DNA of 64,000 nt from Cranoglanis bouderius (taxonomy: Eukaryota > Chordata > Actinopteri > Siluriformes > Cranoglanididae). How positions within the stretch are numbered: the stretch's first letter is position 1; the number at the start of each line of letters is the position of its first letter. A program made the translations under genes and the position numbers. The notes below the pieces were generated by a model, which did no database searches, was not told where the DNA came from, and saw nothing but the letters and a program-made list of their open reading frames with translations. The stretch is from NCBI GenBank assembly GCA_023630585.1, contig CM042553.1, forward strand, positions 19,988,520 through 20,052,519, written 5' to 3'. Shown here piece by piece: positions 34,650 through 46,985 of this stretch.

Positions 34650-35595
34650 GCGTGATGAGCTGATGCTCCTGAGATTGAGAGATTGATCGGGTCAGCTTTA
34701 TTGCCAGAGAAAGGTCAGCGTAGTCATAAACAGCCGCTGCTGGAGCAGAAATGCTGATTAGAAACGTCCAGATGAGCTCATGCGTCAACTCGCCGTCATC
34801 TCGGACACGCTTTAAATCCCACTTCCTGTCTGCACAAGGCCAGGACTTGGCTAAACGTTAAGACCGAGCTTTTATCTCTATGCATTTTACGATCTCTTTC
34901 CCGTCTTGCTCTGCCTCACGTTCGTTCTTTCTCTTTTACATAATGCTTATTTATTTTTATTCATGAAAAGAAATACCACAGGAAATAAATGTCACCAGGC
35001 TCCCTTTGCCTTGAAAGACAACAGAATGAAGAATTAATTCACCGCTGCAAACCAAGAAAGAAATTTTAATTAATGCTAAAAAAAAAAAGATGGGAACGTT
35101 TTCCAGACCTCTTGCTGTGACCAGCTTTCAGGATCTCGCTGAAACAGTTCTGCTAAATCGACCTTTCAGGAATCCAGCATTATTTTAATTTATTTTATTT
35201 TTTTTCCTTTTCCTGACCAATCCCTGAGAGCAAAGTTACAAAATAAATTAGTGATGGTGAAAAGGATGTAGAAAGACTTGGAAACGGTTTTAGAGGATAT
35301 ACAGCGAGTAGCAGGTCTGAAACCACAATGCTCCATGAGAACGTGCGAGTTATTTATTTTTGATAAACGCCGTTTTCATTGTAAAGGAAATGAGCGGAGA
35401 GTGAAGTCGAGCGCTCCAGGTGTACCGAGGGGCTGTTCTGCTGAACCGCTTATTGGAAAAAAATCAGACGGAGGACAGACGTGACCTTTTCCGGGATGTT
35501 TGTGCTTGCAAACTGTTTTCACTCCTTTCAATTTCTGAGACTTAAACCGCAGTAACCAGAAATACATGGGAAAACGTCCCGCGCTCATCTATACG

Positions 35596-35762
35596 CTCAC
35601 CAGACACTTTAATAGGAACACCTTTACCCTTGCACAAAAACCCGGAATGGTGCGAAAAACATAAAAACATCCAGCGAGCGCTATTTCTGTGAGCTGACAG
35701 GAAGTCAGATAACCACTCTTTACAACCGTGGTGAGCAGAAAAGCATCTCGGAACGCACGTAC
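35596..35762 (+). mobile_element. Deleted fish DNA-transposon fragment
   Basis: The fragment begins 'ctcaccagacactttaatag' and 'gaacacc', a start seen in many fish genomes as 'ctcaccggccactttattag'. It then jumps to internal parts: 'ggaatggtgcgaaaaacat', 'aaaacatccagcgagcg' and 'aaccactctttacaaccgtg'. The order matches the full element as I remember it, but the middle is missing. It is non-coding. Confidence 0.65.
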
Positions 35763-37014
35763 TGTGGTATTTTAGCCAATTAGAAAAGTTGAAGCTTTGG
35801 AAGTTTGAACGGAGTGTAAAGATGAGCGGGTGAAAGAGCCGGACAGATTGAAGGACTAAAGTGCCGCTGCATCGCTGTCATTAGGTGCAGATGAAGCGAG
35901 AGAATTCCTGGCGCCACTATTAGTTGGTAGTTCAACGGCACTGTGGGTAATGTAGGAAACAGTTAAATAGTAAAAATACATCAACATGTTGAAGAAAGTT
36001 AGAAAATTCATTATAAAGATTGACACACAGGTGGATTTTTCCTTGAATGCTACGTTCTGTCTGATGTGTGTTCTCCAAGGCGCAATTTCACATCAGCGAC
36101 ACCGTAACCACCCTCTGAGCGTTCCTTGCCTCGTGCTCGACCTGTCGTATCGAAGCTTCTACAGTAATTAATGTTCTTTGGCATTTGTGATGACATTTAT
36201 TTTTCGGTGCCTGAGATGGAAAAAAAAAAAACTGTATTCACATTAAATTAGCATAAGTGATGGCAAAAGTGCGCGATAAGCTGAGAGGAAACTGACTTTA
36301 GGCCCTTCTTGTAAAGCATCCCATCTGTTCAGCTAATCCTCGCCACTGAGCGCTTAGCAGAGGGAAAATAGATCTGGTCTGGACGCATCTAACAAAAGAC
36401 AACAGCTGAAAGGAGATCTTCTCATGAAGGCCTCTAATCTCTGAGAGTTCGGCTCATGGCTGAATGTCTGATATCGGACTCGATGACTGGAGAAAAGCAG
36501 AATTCAGGCTAATTTAAGCACAACCAACCCAACCCCCCGACCGAACTGAAATGGTAACGGTAGTGACAGAAAAAAAAATGACACAATTTTGGTGAGGAAC
36601 GATGTCCTTATTATGTGACGTATTTCTGGCTTATTCGGTTCAGATCAACCCAAACAAGCTCAAACCTCAGAACATTAATAAAAAACAAACAAACTTTTTT
36701 TTTTTTTAAACAACAACAACAACAACAAAACCCTCAAAACGGTTTTGATACGGTCTTATTGCGGCTGGTTTTGTGTTTGTTTTCGTGTACGTGGTGTTGA
36801 CGTGGTATATGAGAACCAACCAGCAACAAAAAAGTACTATTAGGTCTTTGTTAGTGCCATTTCTCAAGCATGTACTTAAAAACATATAACTGGAACCTTT
36901 GGTACTGAACCGGCGGCCAATGAAAATGTTCATTTCCAGTTTCATGGACGCTCTGTCGCTCTTACAAAATGGTGAAATCCTCGATTGTACAATTTTTGAT
37001 TAGTTAATTTGCAC
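35763..37014. other. Unique non-coding sequence
   Basis: It holds a T-run and a (CAA)n run at 36694-36729, and an A-tract at 36221-36231. No exon recognised. Confidence 0.45.
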
Positions 37015-37425
37015 CATGTTGTACTTTTTATCCATTTATAATTACATGCAATGTTGTAGAACATCCATGAAACGAGATCTCGTTATCGCTTTCGGTAAAC
37101 GGAAACAAGTTGCTTCTTATTATCGTGTAACAGCTACAGAACGACGTTCTCTTGCCTGCTTCCCTTATTAATCGCTCTCTTGACGCCAATAAAACGTTAC
37201 AGCTTTACATCCGACCGTTGCCCAGCACTGACGCTGGAGACTCCTTCCGTAAACGTTAAATGAACATCATCTTCCAGAAGTACAGTACCATATCAGTGTT
37301 TATATGTTTTCGTATGGAAAAGCTTGCATTCATATAAACCTGTGATTTGAAAAAAATACAGCCGGCTGTAGACTATATCGTGGTTCTGACGATTGAGAAT
37401 TGAGAATTCAACCATGCTGTCGTCG
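37015..37425. mobile_element. Family D element, copy 6
   Basis: It contains 'ttgtactttttatccatttata', 'aacatccatgaaacgagat', 'ctgacgctggagactccttccg' and 'taaatgaacatcatcttccag'. It is diverged in its 3' part. Confidence 0.7.
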
Positions 37426-37696
37426 TCATCTAGACCCCATCTCCTGGTTTATTTGACTGACCGATCCATATGATGTGCTATATTATCCGTTTCACGACCA
37501 AGCCTGCTTGTTTTAAAGCTACCTTGCAGTAAATAAAACCACGACGCTTGTAATTACCCTTCTGCAGTGTGTATATATATGTGCTTTACTGGTGCATAAA
37601 GAAAATTAATTACCACGTCCCTGTCCTGCTGTTTCCTCTACATAAAGCAAACAGGAACTCATCCATGTGTGCGTACAGTAAGCAATTTCCGTCACT

Positions 37697-37699
<3 letters not shown>

Positions 37700-37728
<29 letters not shown>
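37700..37728. repeat. (AC)n microsatellite
   Basis: About 14 AC units. Confidence 0.95.
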
Positions 37729-37729
<1 letters not shown>

Positions 37730-37898
37730 CAGCTTTACGATTAAAATTTCATATATTATGAATAATTCTGCAAATCCTTCCTCTCTTTGTGTAGGCATGT
37801 GTGGAAACAGGAAATGGGATTGAGCTACAGCCCATAGTTACTGCTGAGGCAGAGCTTTTTTCTTTCTTTTTTTTCTAGCCAGTAACTGCTGTGAGAGC

Positions 37899-37901
<3 letters not shown>

Positions 37902-37937
<36 letters not shown>
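37902..37937. repeat. (GT)n microsatellite
   Basis: About 18 GT units. Confidence 0.95.
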
Positions 37938-37938
<1 letters not shown>

Positions 37939-38579
37939 ACAGACTGTGTTGCCTTACCGCCTTTGCAGAACTAGTTTTAACGTTAAAAACCATGTTCCTA
38001 TTTTAGTTTGTCCTTCTTCGCCAAGAAATGAGCATTCAGCGCTGATTGTGCACTTCGTTCAGTGCATAAATACTCATTCACGTACTGAAGGAAAGGAAGT
38101 TTTAGGGAATCTGATTTACAGTAGTCCAGTAATGCAACACACCCCATCGTATTACTTAACACTTCAAATGAAGCCTGTGTGTATTAATATCAGCATCAAG
38201 AACCTCCACCCTTGGCTCACCGATGCTGATCATGTATCTGATACTTCATACGTGATTGTACACTTTTTAGGCCACAAGCTTCAGGATCATTAAGGTTGTA
38301 ATTTGATTTCATCCATGTAAACATTCTTCTGTGCATTGTTTTAAATTTAAAAAATTATATATTTTTATCAGTTTGGTGGGGCAAAAAAACTTTTTGAACA
38401 TTTGTAACAACAATGATAAAAAAAAAAGATAGTCACAGTTTGTTAAAAACAATTTTAAAGGTATTGTTTGAAGAGGTTTTTTTTTTTTTTTTTTTGAAGA
38501 AGAAGAAATTCTTGTCTGCAATACTGCCAGCTGTGATTTCCTATTTTATTGATAAAACATCCAAAACATTTTTTTTGGT

Positions 38580-38985
38580 CATGCTTACCACCCTGAAGTC
38601 AACCCTAAAATTTTCCATTAACAAATGTTTTATGATGTTTTGTTCCTTTTTTTTTTGACCACAGCCATTTTTCACCAACGATTATTTAATGAAAATGTCA
38701 GACGTAGTAGTCCTTCCAGAAACCTGTCCTGCGTCGGAAAATTTTAAGTTACAACTCTACAGTGCTGACACTGGAGACTCCTTCCATGAATGCTACAAAA
38801 CGTCTCCGTACAGAAAACCTCACCGTATGTGGCGCATCCACGATGCAAGTTGTTACTATAGAAACGATAACATACGAGGGCATTATTATTAACATATGAT
38901 TTGCGAGAACTATTCGTCTGACCAACCAGAATTCAGAATTCAACAGCGCTGTGATATAAAGCGTTATAATTCATCCGTTCATAAA
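38580..38985. mobile_element. Family D element, copy 7
   Basis: It contains 'taccaccctgaagtcaac', 'gctgacactggagactccttccatgaatg', 'gttactatagaaacgataacatacgag', 'ccaaccagaattcagaattc' and the terminal 'aacagcgctgtgatataaagcgttata'. The central 'actttttatcc' block is absent. Confidence 0.75.
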
Positions 38986-41334
38986 AATTCAAATTATGGA
39001 TTATAGACAGTGCTACGCATTATATTATTCATGAATAATTTGCGCTCGGCTAGTTGTGGTTAGCTAAGACGAATGGTGACTAACGTGCTGGTTTTATCGA
39101 TTGTCTCCCTGGTGTATAAGTTCAAGCTTATGGCATCTCTTGAAGGAAACGAAGTCTGCGTATATTATCCCTGCGAGGCTCGGAGAGGGTCTGTCTAATG
39201 AACACATCTGTGCCGAGCGTTCGATCCGCTCCAGTGTTGTCGCACGCAAAAAAACTCTGACAATCCAATAATGGGTCGGTTGAGAATATGATTATGCGCG
39301 CTAATTGAATTGCGCGGTGTGAGCGCACATCTGCCTCGTCCCCCAGCCCACCACGGCAATCACTTCGGAGACGCTGCCTTTAATTTCACAGCCCTTGCCT
39401 CGATACGAGCAGAAGAGGGAAGATTAATGCCCGCTCACTCTATGCGGGTCAGTCTGTCTCCGTCCTCGCTTCAGCACTCGCTCGTTTAATGAAACCGAAT
39501 GTGTTGTTTTTTTGTTTTTTTTAATCCAAATCCATTCCTGGGAGCTAGAAATGCATTTGCGCTGTCAAAGTCTGATCAGTGAGTTTACCGAAGGCATCGG
39601 AATCGGCTCTTGATTCCAGGATGCTTCCTGTTGCTGGCTGCTCCGTTGGTAGACCAGCTGCCATACTCCCTCCATTTCACAAAACCAGTTCGAGGATGGC
39701 TTCACTCAAAGAGAACTGGTAAGAGCAGCGTATTCATCGTTACCGCATCGTTTCCTCCCTCCAGGGAATCGAATTACAAACCCTCGAAAGGAGCTCGGTT
39801 CGATTACAGTAATATTGAGATGTTAACAGAGGCAATCGTCCGTCCTGCACGCTGGACAGCAAAGCGAGAGAGAGAGTTAGCGTGATTTGAGCTAAATAAA
39901 GGATCCGAGACCCAAAGCTGGAGTATAAAGGCAGTGTTTGGTGAGGGGTTTTACTCGAGCTCACAAGGCCGCGTGTCGGGGTCTGAGCCAGACGCCTTCA
40001 TCGATTTCCATCTGCACTCAGCTCTTCAGCCTGCAATCAAAGCTTCAGCACGGACAGAATAAATACAAATGTCTATTTTTCTGCAGTGTGTGACTTGACC
40101 ACAACAGGAGGAAACCTGACAGGAGGAATGTCTTCCAAGCAACAGCTCGCCTCTCTACAGTGTTCAGGAAAGACATCTGTATAGGAGCCAAGTTTAATGT
40201 AACAGCCCAAAAGAACATATTTCATTTTCATTCCAGGATGTCTGGTTACTTAAGGCTTTCCGTATCCACAAATCCTGTACTATTTGCTTTACTCTGCTTG
40301 AATGTTGAAAGCCCTAGTCAGACTGGATTAGTTTTACATCAGAAGGTGGGATCTCTGGGATTTTAGCCTTCTAACTTCTATTAAATAACCACGGGTAATA
40401 TATATCTCACCTCAACTGGCATGTTGGTGAAGATCTACGTTACATTTATAAAAAAAAAAAAAAAAAAAAAGGTTTAAAATGCAGAACTATAAAATATAGA
40501 CAATGTAATGAGAGTGAGAGTGTTATAGTACGATACATCCTACAATCAAACTAATGGAAAAAGGCGTGTAGTTACACATTGAGAAGCCTTTTGGTTGTTA
40601 TTAATACCCTTAACATGAACCCACTGATGGATTCTGGGAGGTTTTTTAGGAAACCATGGGGGTGAGCGCTAAATTCCAATCCACAAATCAGAACGGAAAC
40701 CCGTACTGTCCACGGCTGGCTTTGGATATGCTTAAAGTATCACGCGAATTAAATGATCTTGAAAACGAACTTGGACTTTCTGTGGTTCTGCCCCCAACAA
40801 CCAAGCATGAGCCGGGCCAAAATATAAATCTAGCAACTAAGCAAATACCATCCTGCCCTCCAGGTTTCCTCCAAGCACTTCTGCTCTATACATTCGCCAC
40901 TAATTACATCCCGTTTGTCCAATTGTCTGCCTGTTCCTCCATTTCCAAGTGAAACTACAGGTACGGTAGTCGGACTAGTATGGAGTAATTTGTAGGGCCC
41001 TGATATACACTTTTTTAACGCTAGAGGCGATGCTGTAAACCATGCTCCAGGGCTTCCATCATTACAGCAGCCACATCAACATGTTGCTGCTGTTTGGAAG
41101 TTTTCCTGCCAGGGTAGAATTTTGTCGCTCTGGGCGTTTTTGAGGAATGGCCTCGACTGAACCCCGTTAATAACACGGGTGAGGAGTCTGAGCTGAGCCC
41201 GTCTGGTGGAGCTGTGATGACGGCCGAGCCTACCGTAGGAAACCCTGTGAAGGAGCGGAGTGACGGATGATGACAGCAGATGAAGATTATTGGATTGCAG
41301 CAAAATGTCTAGCAAAATATAACTAGTGTCTAGA
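38986..41334. other. Unique non-coding sequence
   Basis: It holds an A-tract at 40450-40470. The 39230-39480 part is non-repetitive and of balanced composition, possibly regulatory. The 98-codon plus-strand frame at 40656-40952 has no recognised domain, and no splice or promoter context supports it. Confidence 0.35.
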
Positions 41335-41485
41335 AGGTTTGATCGCAGGTTCAACCCTGAGCTTGACTTGTTGTGTACCTGGAGCTTCAGGTTCTCCTCA
41401 TTTTTGGGTTTCCTCCCATTTCCCCAAAAAACATACCAATAGGTGGATTGGCCATGCTAAATTATCACTCATATTCATTTTGAGA
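41335..41485 (+). mobile_element. Family A interspersed repeat fragment
   Basis: It reads 'gttcaaccctgagctt', 'tcaggttctcctcattttt', 'gggtttcctcccatttcccc' and 'ataggtggattggccatgct', matching the family at 825-995 and 7785-8060. Confidence 0.7.
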
Positions 41486-41822
41486 AAGCATTTTGAGAGT
41501 TTTTTACACGGTGTCCAGACTTTTCGCTTTTATAATTGATGTCCTTCAGCTGGTGGTGTGTGGGGTGTGTTCAACTCTTGCTCTAACGCCACCTGGTACA
41601 GACCCTTGGATCTGAATAAAAGATGTGCATATGTTTCATCACAAGAGGGCATTTAGGGCACTTTTTTTTTCCCCCTCGTGAACATGCGTCCTCATACTAA
41701 TGACAGGACATTCATTATTCATTCACAGGACGGGTTTTTTTTATTCATGTCGTCTGATAATTAAATGTTAAATGCCTTAAATGTTCCGAGCGACAGGTGA
41801 AATGAGATTGCACCTTTTATTA

Positions 41823-41865
<43 letters not shown>

Positions 41866-41867
41866 AA
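41823..41867. repeat. (AAAT)n microsatellite
   Basis: About eleven tetranucleotide units. Confidence 0.95.
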
Positions 41868-42327
41868 CCCTGAATCTCGGTCTGAGTGAGTGAGTGAGAG
41901 CGAATAGCAGGAGGCTGTCAGGTCTGTTTGTGTTCCTTTAAAAACATTTTTAAGAGTTTGTGCTTCAAGCCTGGCTGGTCTGCTTATTTTTTCGTCAGTC
42001 ACCGAAACATCACCGGCGGTTAAAACTTATACGGCGGCTTCTCACGACAGCAAATTGTTTTTCTTCCCTACTTGCCATCACAAAAGCAGTCCAGTGGTGC
42101 AGACAACAGGGGGGGAAAAAAGAAGCAAAAAACTGAGACTACTTGCTTCCAGTGAGCTGTCACAAAACACTCAATGCTGGATCTGATATCCAATATCTGA
42201 ATCCAAGCGCCGGATTAGGGATCAGGGACGCGGGATCGTCGGCGCCAGGTGTCATAGGAACGTGTGACAGCACAAAGAAATGGTCGTTCTGGACCACCAA
42301 GCATCACACTTCTCTGCTCTAACTGTG

Positions 42328-42335
42328 TATAAAAG
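42328..42335 (+). promoter_or_regulatory. TATA-box-like sequence
   Basis: TATAAAAG in a locally GC-rich, non-repetitive setting, the arrangement of a metazoan core promoter. No transcript start element or open frame could be identified downstream, and such sites also arise by chance. Confidence 0.15.
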
Positions 42336-42678
42336 CCGCCGTCCCGCAGAGGGATGCAGGATACGCTTGGGCAAGCAGAGAGATAGGGGCCAGCGACACA
42401 TCATTCACTTTTGCTTATTGGGTTTTTGCCGAGTTCAGATGTCCTCCTGATTCTGTGTTATCTCCCGATGATTGCTAGGCAGCTCTGGGCTGCGTCTAAC
42501 GCTTCAGAGTGTCCTGCGTTTGCAAGGAGTGACTGTGAAAGAATGAGATCAGCCTGAGACATGGTTTCTGGGATACAACAAGAAGTACCTCGAAATGTGA
42601 CGCCTTGCCCGTCTCGCTGTTAATGGGTTTTTTTTTTTTCTACATTTACCACTTTTATATTTTTTGCTAGATCATTTA

Positions 42679-42908
42679 AGAAGATGAAGAAGGCTTTATT
42701 TGTCACATATACATTACAACACAGTGAAATTGTTTTCTTTGCATGTACCGGCTTGTTAGGAAGTTGGGGTCAGAGCGCATGATACGCCGCCCCTGGAGCA
42801 GAGAGCGTTAAGGGCCTTGCTCAAGGGCCCAACAGTGGCAGCCTGGGGGTGCTGGGGCTTGAACCTCCCCCACCTTCTGATCAGTAACCCAGAGCCTTAA
42901 CCATTGTG
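42679..42908 (-). mobile_element. tRNA-derived SINE with AAG tail (family B, minus strand)
   Basis: Reverse-oriented copy of the SINE at 3205-3432. It has 'aagaaggctttatttgtcac', 'attacaacacagtgaaatt', 'ggggtcagagcgcatgat', 'aagggccttgctcaagggcc' and the head complement 'ggcttgaacctcccc'. It is nearly full length and the least degenerate family B copy in the window. Confidence 0.88.
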
Positions 42909-43389
42909 GTAAAACCACACATTTCTGCAAGCACCTATAAATGTGACCAATAAACCCCTTCACTTGGCCTCAAATGAAATATCAAGCTTTTATAAAAGCC
43001 ATGTAAATGTTTCAGAAGGCCAGACTGACCTAAATGTTCCGGCTAGATTTACAAAACTTTTCCGGTAATGCTGATTTTCTTTCCGCGCATGTTGCTTAAT
43101 CACAATCTCAATCACAATCACAGCTGTTTTACATTCAGCCACGTCCACAAGACGCCATAAAAGGCAAGACAGCTGAAAACAACAAAACGACGACTAAACG
43201 GTCATCAAAAAGATTTTCCATTAACGCCACGTTTGTTGTGTAAACGCTCTGAGCGATTTATGAACGAATTAGTCCATATCATATCATATAGCCAAGGTGA
43301 TAAATGAGGACGATCTCAAAGCTAGTGTAGTGCAATCCTCTTTTGTATTTCGCTCACACTCGGGCCGGATGAAAAGGAATCCATTGTGT

Positions 43390-43392
<3 letters not shown>

Positions 43393-43445
<53 letters not shown>
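43393..43445. repeat. (TG)n microsatellite
   Basis: About 26 TG units. Confidence 0.95.
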
Positions 43446-43446
<1 letters not shown>

Positions 43447-43801
43447 ATTAATATGCAATCACTCAGATACAAAACAAGCTTCCTATGTTGCCTGCCTGCT
43501 GGATTGACCTGCAGTCTGCATTATTTATCTCACGCCTTTAATCTGTGGATAAATGACTGAATGAGATAATTACCATGCTCTGTATTATAGGTGTCAGACG
43601 GACCGCCGTGGAGATCTGAGCTCTGTGGCAACCAAAAGAAAGCAGCGCTCTAACAACAGCATTTCCAAAAACAACCCCCCCCAAAAAAAAAAAAAAAAAG
43701 CTTGGCTTTAGTTAACTCCAGTGACTGATATAATGACTAAAAGACTTTTGAGATGCCTTTAAAAGAAAGGGCAATATATGTGAGAGAAAGTCCTTGTAGC
43801 A

Positions 43802-43845
43802 TTTATGTGATTGAGGATCACACCACGTACTCTCAATCACATAAA
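43802..43845. repeat. Perfect 14-bp inverted repeat
   Basis: Arms TTTATGTGATTGAG (43802-43815) and CTCAATCACATAAA (43832-43845) around a 16-base loop. Confidence 0.9.
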
Positions 43846-44062
43846 AGACACTTGGCCGCACTATTCCGCCGCTCGCCGCTAGCCATCAGAGGCTTGGCTA
43901 GCACATCAGATCCACACAATATCCTCCGAGTGGCCAGCGAGTGTGTTATGGTTTAATCTGCTTTCTCTCTGAACGTGCTGCATGTTAGGAAAGTGGAAGA
44001 GTAAGAGCAAGGTCAGGACAGAATGGCCGTAGCCTGTTGGATCAATTCGGCTGGCTTTTTAA

Positions 44063-44087
44063 ATTTATTTATTTATTTATTTATTTA
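44063..44087. repeat. (TTTA)n microsatellite
   Basis: About six tetranucleotide units. Confidence 0.9.
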
Positions 44088-44229
44088 GTACAACTGGAGT
44101 ACTGAGTATATTTTTTTAATTACACGGTCAGGGTGCCATTGCATCACACTGATATCACATTTACAAATACACGCATAAAGTGTCCTTCACAACGTGCATG
44201 TGTTTATTAACCATAATAATAAAAGCAAA

Positions 44230-44275
44230 CCATTATAAACTCCCAACCATTATAAACTCCCAACCATTATAACCA
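44230..44275. repeat. 17-bp tandem repeat
   Basis: Two perfect copies of ccattataaactcccaa at 44230-44246 and 44247-44263, and a partial third from 44264. Confidence 0.92.
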
Positions 44276-46479
44276 CACTTAATATTCCATAAACACTTGA
44301 ACAAAATATTATTTTCGCATTAATGTGTGAATCCATTTAACATCTCGTGCTTGAAAGCAGACTTTTCCATGAGTCATCCATTATAGATTCGGAAAAATGT
44401 ACCTTTTAGTTAACCCTGTGTTTCAGTGCTTGCATTTTTTATTTTTTTTTTTCTGTCATCATCAATGATACTGATCATTACAATGTCTTTAACGTCCTCA
44501 TGCCATTAGCATTGATGCTTAACCACATTTTGTGTATTTGCAAATTCTCTGCTAAAACCCCCCAATCCTGGTACTCGAGCAAAATTGTTAGCAAAGACAT
44601 ATTTATAAAAATGAAAGTCTTGTCTGAGATGGGTTAACACTTTTTTTTTTTTTTTTTTTTTAATGGTGAAATCCATGTTTTGTTAGATTCACTGCTGAAA
44701 ACTGATGTTAAAAACTTTAATTGCAAGGTTTAACTGGCACCCCAATCGTTTAAGGACCCAGCTAATCCTAAAAGATGTGATGGACTTTGATAGAGCCCAC
44801 ATCCCTAAAGCTATTTTCCAGCCTGTCCGACTGCCATTCCCTTGGCTGCTCTCCAAAAACGCGCACTCACCTCCTCTCCTCTCTCACCCTGATGACGGTA
44901 TCAGCGAAAGAGAGACAGAGGAAAGAACTTTGATCTCCCAAGTCTAAGCCCAAAGATCAAGGACCCGGTTTGTCTCTGAAAGAGCCGTAGAATAAATACG
45001 CCGAGACCTCTTTCATCCTGTTTTCAGAGCCGAAAAGTCTCTGCGTGACTGCACTCTGGCCTGACTTTTTCAACGAGGTCTACAAGCCGCTAAAGGAACG
45101 GCCCGTCTCTGATAGGCCGAGCTTGACAGCCGTCTCATCTCTTCCATGCATGCCGGAGGTCTTTTATCTTGTCTTTCATCATCAGAACCATTTTTCTTAC
45201 AGAAAGAAAGACAGTCGCATGGAAGAGGCATGCGGCGAGGCCACTAATGGTGGAAACCGCCTCCCCCTGTGTCTTGTTAACTTTTTCAAGTTTTCCCTCA
45301 AATTTATTTATCCATTCCTGCTGAGAACTAGCATATGAATTACCATGGAAACAACCACGGATCCCACTGGATCTCCTCGATTGAGGCCGTGAAGAATAAA
45401 TAGATGTTTTAGGTTTTTTTTTTTCTTCTTTTCTTTTCTTCAGACTACACTGTCTGGGTCAGCTCAGAAGGGAAGAAACATCTCAAAAATTTAAATATAA
45501 AATGCTCAGAATGCTAATTGGATAGGTTGTATGCACTCCCTGTTGAGTAGTTAAAATAGATAATGACAAGTAAACAGCTTTAAAGATCAGATTATGCCTA
45601 AAATATGCTTTCTAACAAAGAACAATAGGCGCAGTTGGAGATACTGGGCAGCGAATGTCAGGCAGTTTGAGCTTTTGAGCTCAGTATGTCAAGAAAAATC
45701 TTTTTGTGGCACAAAAGCGAGCTCTGAAATTGCACAAGAGAATTACGGAAAATAGATTTTGCAACAAGCAGGGTCATAAACTAGGAACACTCTGTAACTC
45801 TTATTGTGCACAATGACTTATAAAGAGGTGTAAAATAAAGGCCTTCTGTAGAACATGATTGGTCAGAAAGCACAAACGCGCTTTCTCTCTCTTGTTCCTA
45901 CCCCTGGGAATGACGAATGAAGGACGGAGCAGTTAGGGATAATTTATCCACATGTAAAATGTGAAGCAGGATGATCTGGCCTGCACGCTGTCCTTCAATA
46001 AAGAAGGCTGCTTTTAGTGCTCAAGTTAAAAGGCCTTGTGCTAAATTGTAGATATACAGGTCTCTTTCCCATCGCTTGATCCCTCATGCTCCTGGCCTTG
46101 GGGCATGAAAAATAAGTAGATTTCTAGCAATTTGAAACACGTGTATCTCCTCTCGCGAGGTGGTGGCAGCCTAATTTAGCAGCCCTATTGTGCACATCGG
46201 CTGCAGCTTCATTCAGCACCGCCGTCATCAGCCTCTCTTGTGTGGGTAATCAGCGGGGCCCGACCAAGGGCTTTTACAGGCCCTGGAGCAAGCCCTCCAT
46301 AACATGAGCGCATGAAACTTTCAAATCAGCTCAAGACTTGGATATCGATGACGTAGATGCCAATTTTGACTCATTCAGGCACTGAGGTTGTGAAATTCCA
46401 GCTGTCAGTGCTTCCGTAGGTAACCTAAGAGAAAAATGGGGTGACCCCTTTGGTGCTGGTCAAGCAGGCTTGTCACATG

Positions 46480-46985
46480 GAAACAGGGGGAAAGGGGTTA
46501 AATAGCATGAGGCTATAGAGTTATAGAGGGTTTGGTACGTTTAGTCATTTACCTTGTCCAAGAACCACCTAGTTTCACAGAAAGAGGCAATTTGACTGAC
46601 ATGGCAGACAACCAACTACATATTGTAGTCAAATATGCATGGTTATCTTGTTATGATGACCAGCTGCTGCAAAAAAAAAACTCTAAAAACTAAGGATTTC
46701 GTGAACTTTTCTTCTCCATTCAGTAGTTATATCTTGGTCCAAAAAGCTTATTCTGCTTGTTTCCCACCTTCAGGATTCTGAAGCTTGTGGCCAGAAAAGT
46801 GTGCAAAAGATATCGGATACTCCATAGTCTGTAAACTGAGCCTTTGAGGCTGAAATAATCATAAGGCCATCTTAGAGACTCTATAAAACCCACTCAAAAA
46901 AGCACTTTCCTACCATGTATGACTGATCAGTGATCATTTATAAGTAGTGTAAAAGCAAGCCTGCCTTAAGAATTATTCTGTTTAC
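46480..46985. repeat. Tandem duplication, copy 1
   Basis: The order of blocks here is 'ggggaaaggggttaaata', 'agtttcacagaaagaggcaat', 'ccaaaaagcttattctg', 'ttctgaagcttgtggccaga' and 'aaaagatat', then 'actgatcagtgatcatt' and 'gcaagcctgcc'. The same order recurs at 46986-47640. The copies have drifted by substitutions and indels. Function unknown, and no conserved reading frame is seen. Confidence 0.75.

Larger units (their letters stand above)
33536..35595. other. Non-coding sequence with microsatellites
   Basis: It contains A-rich and T-rich runs (33548-33564, 33888-33902), a CT repeat (34353-34386) and an AC repeat (34620-34649). No exon is recognised. Confidence 0.4.
37426..38579. other. 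Non-coding sequence with CA/TG repeats
   Basis: It holds an AC repeat at 37700-37728, a GT repeat at 37902-37937, and A/T-runs near 38418-38428 and 38479-38495. No exon recognised. Confidence 0.45.
41486..42678. other. Non-coding sequence with (TAAA)n and a TATA-like site
   Basis: It holds the TAAA repeat at 41823-41867. The 42180-42420 block is GC-rich for this window and contains TATAAAAG at 42328-42335, followed by 'ccgccgtcccgcag'. No coding frame follows on the plus strand. Confidence 0.35.
42909..46479. other. Non-coding sequence with repeats and a hairpin
   Basis: It contains the GT repeat at 43393-43445, an A-tract at 43684-43699, a 14-bp perfect hairpin at 43802-43845, a (TTTA)n at 44063-44087, a 17-bp tandem triplet at 44230-44275 and a T-tract at 44641-44662. 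Unique sequence at 44700-45330 and 46130-46300 shows no recognised exon. Confidence 0.4.

Noticed and set aside
40656..40952. 98-codon plus-strand frame
   Set aside because: No domain, no splice or promoter context. Chance opening is likely in a window this size.
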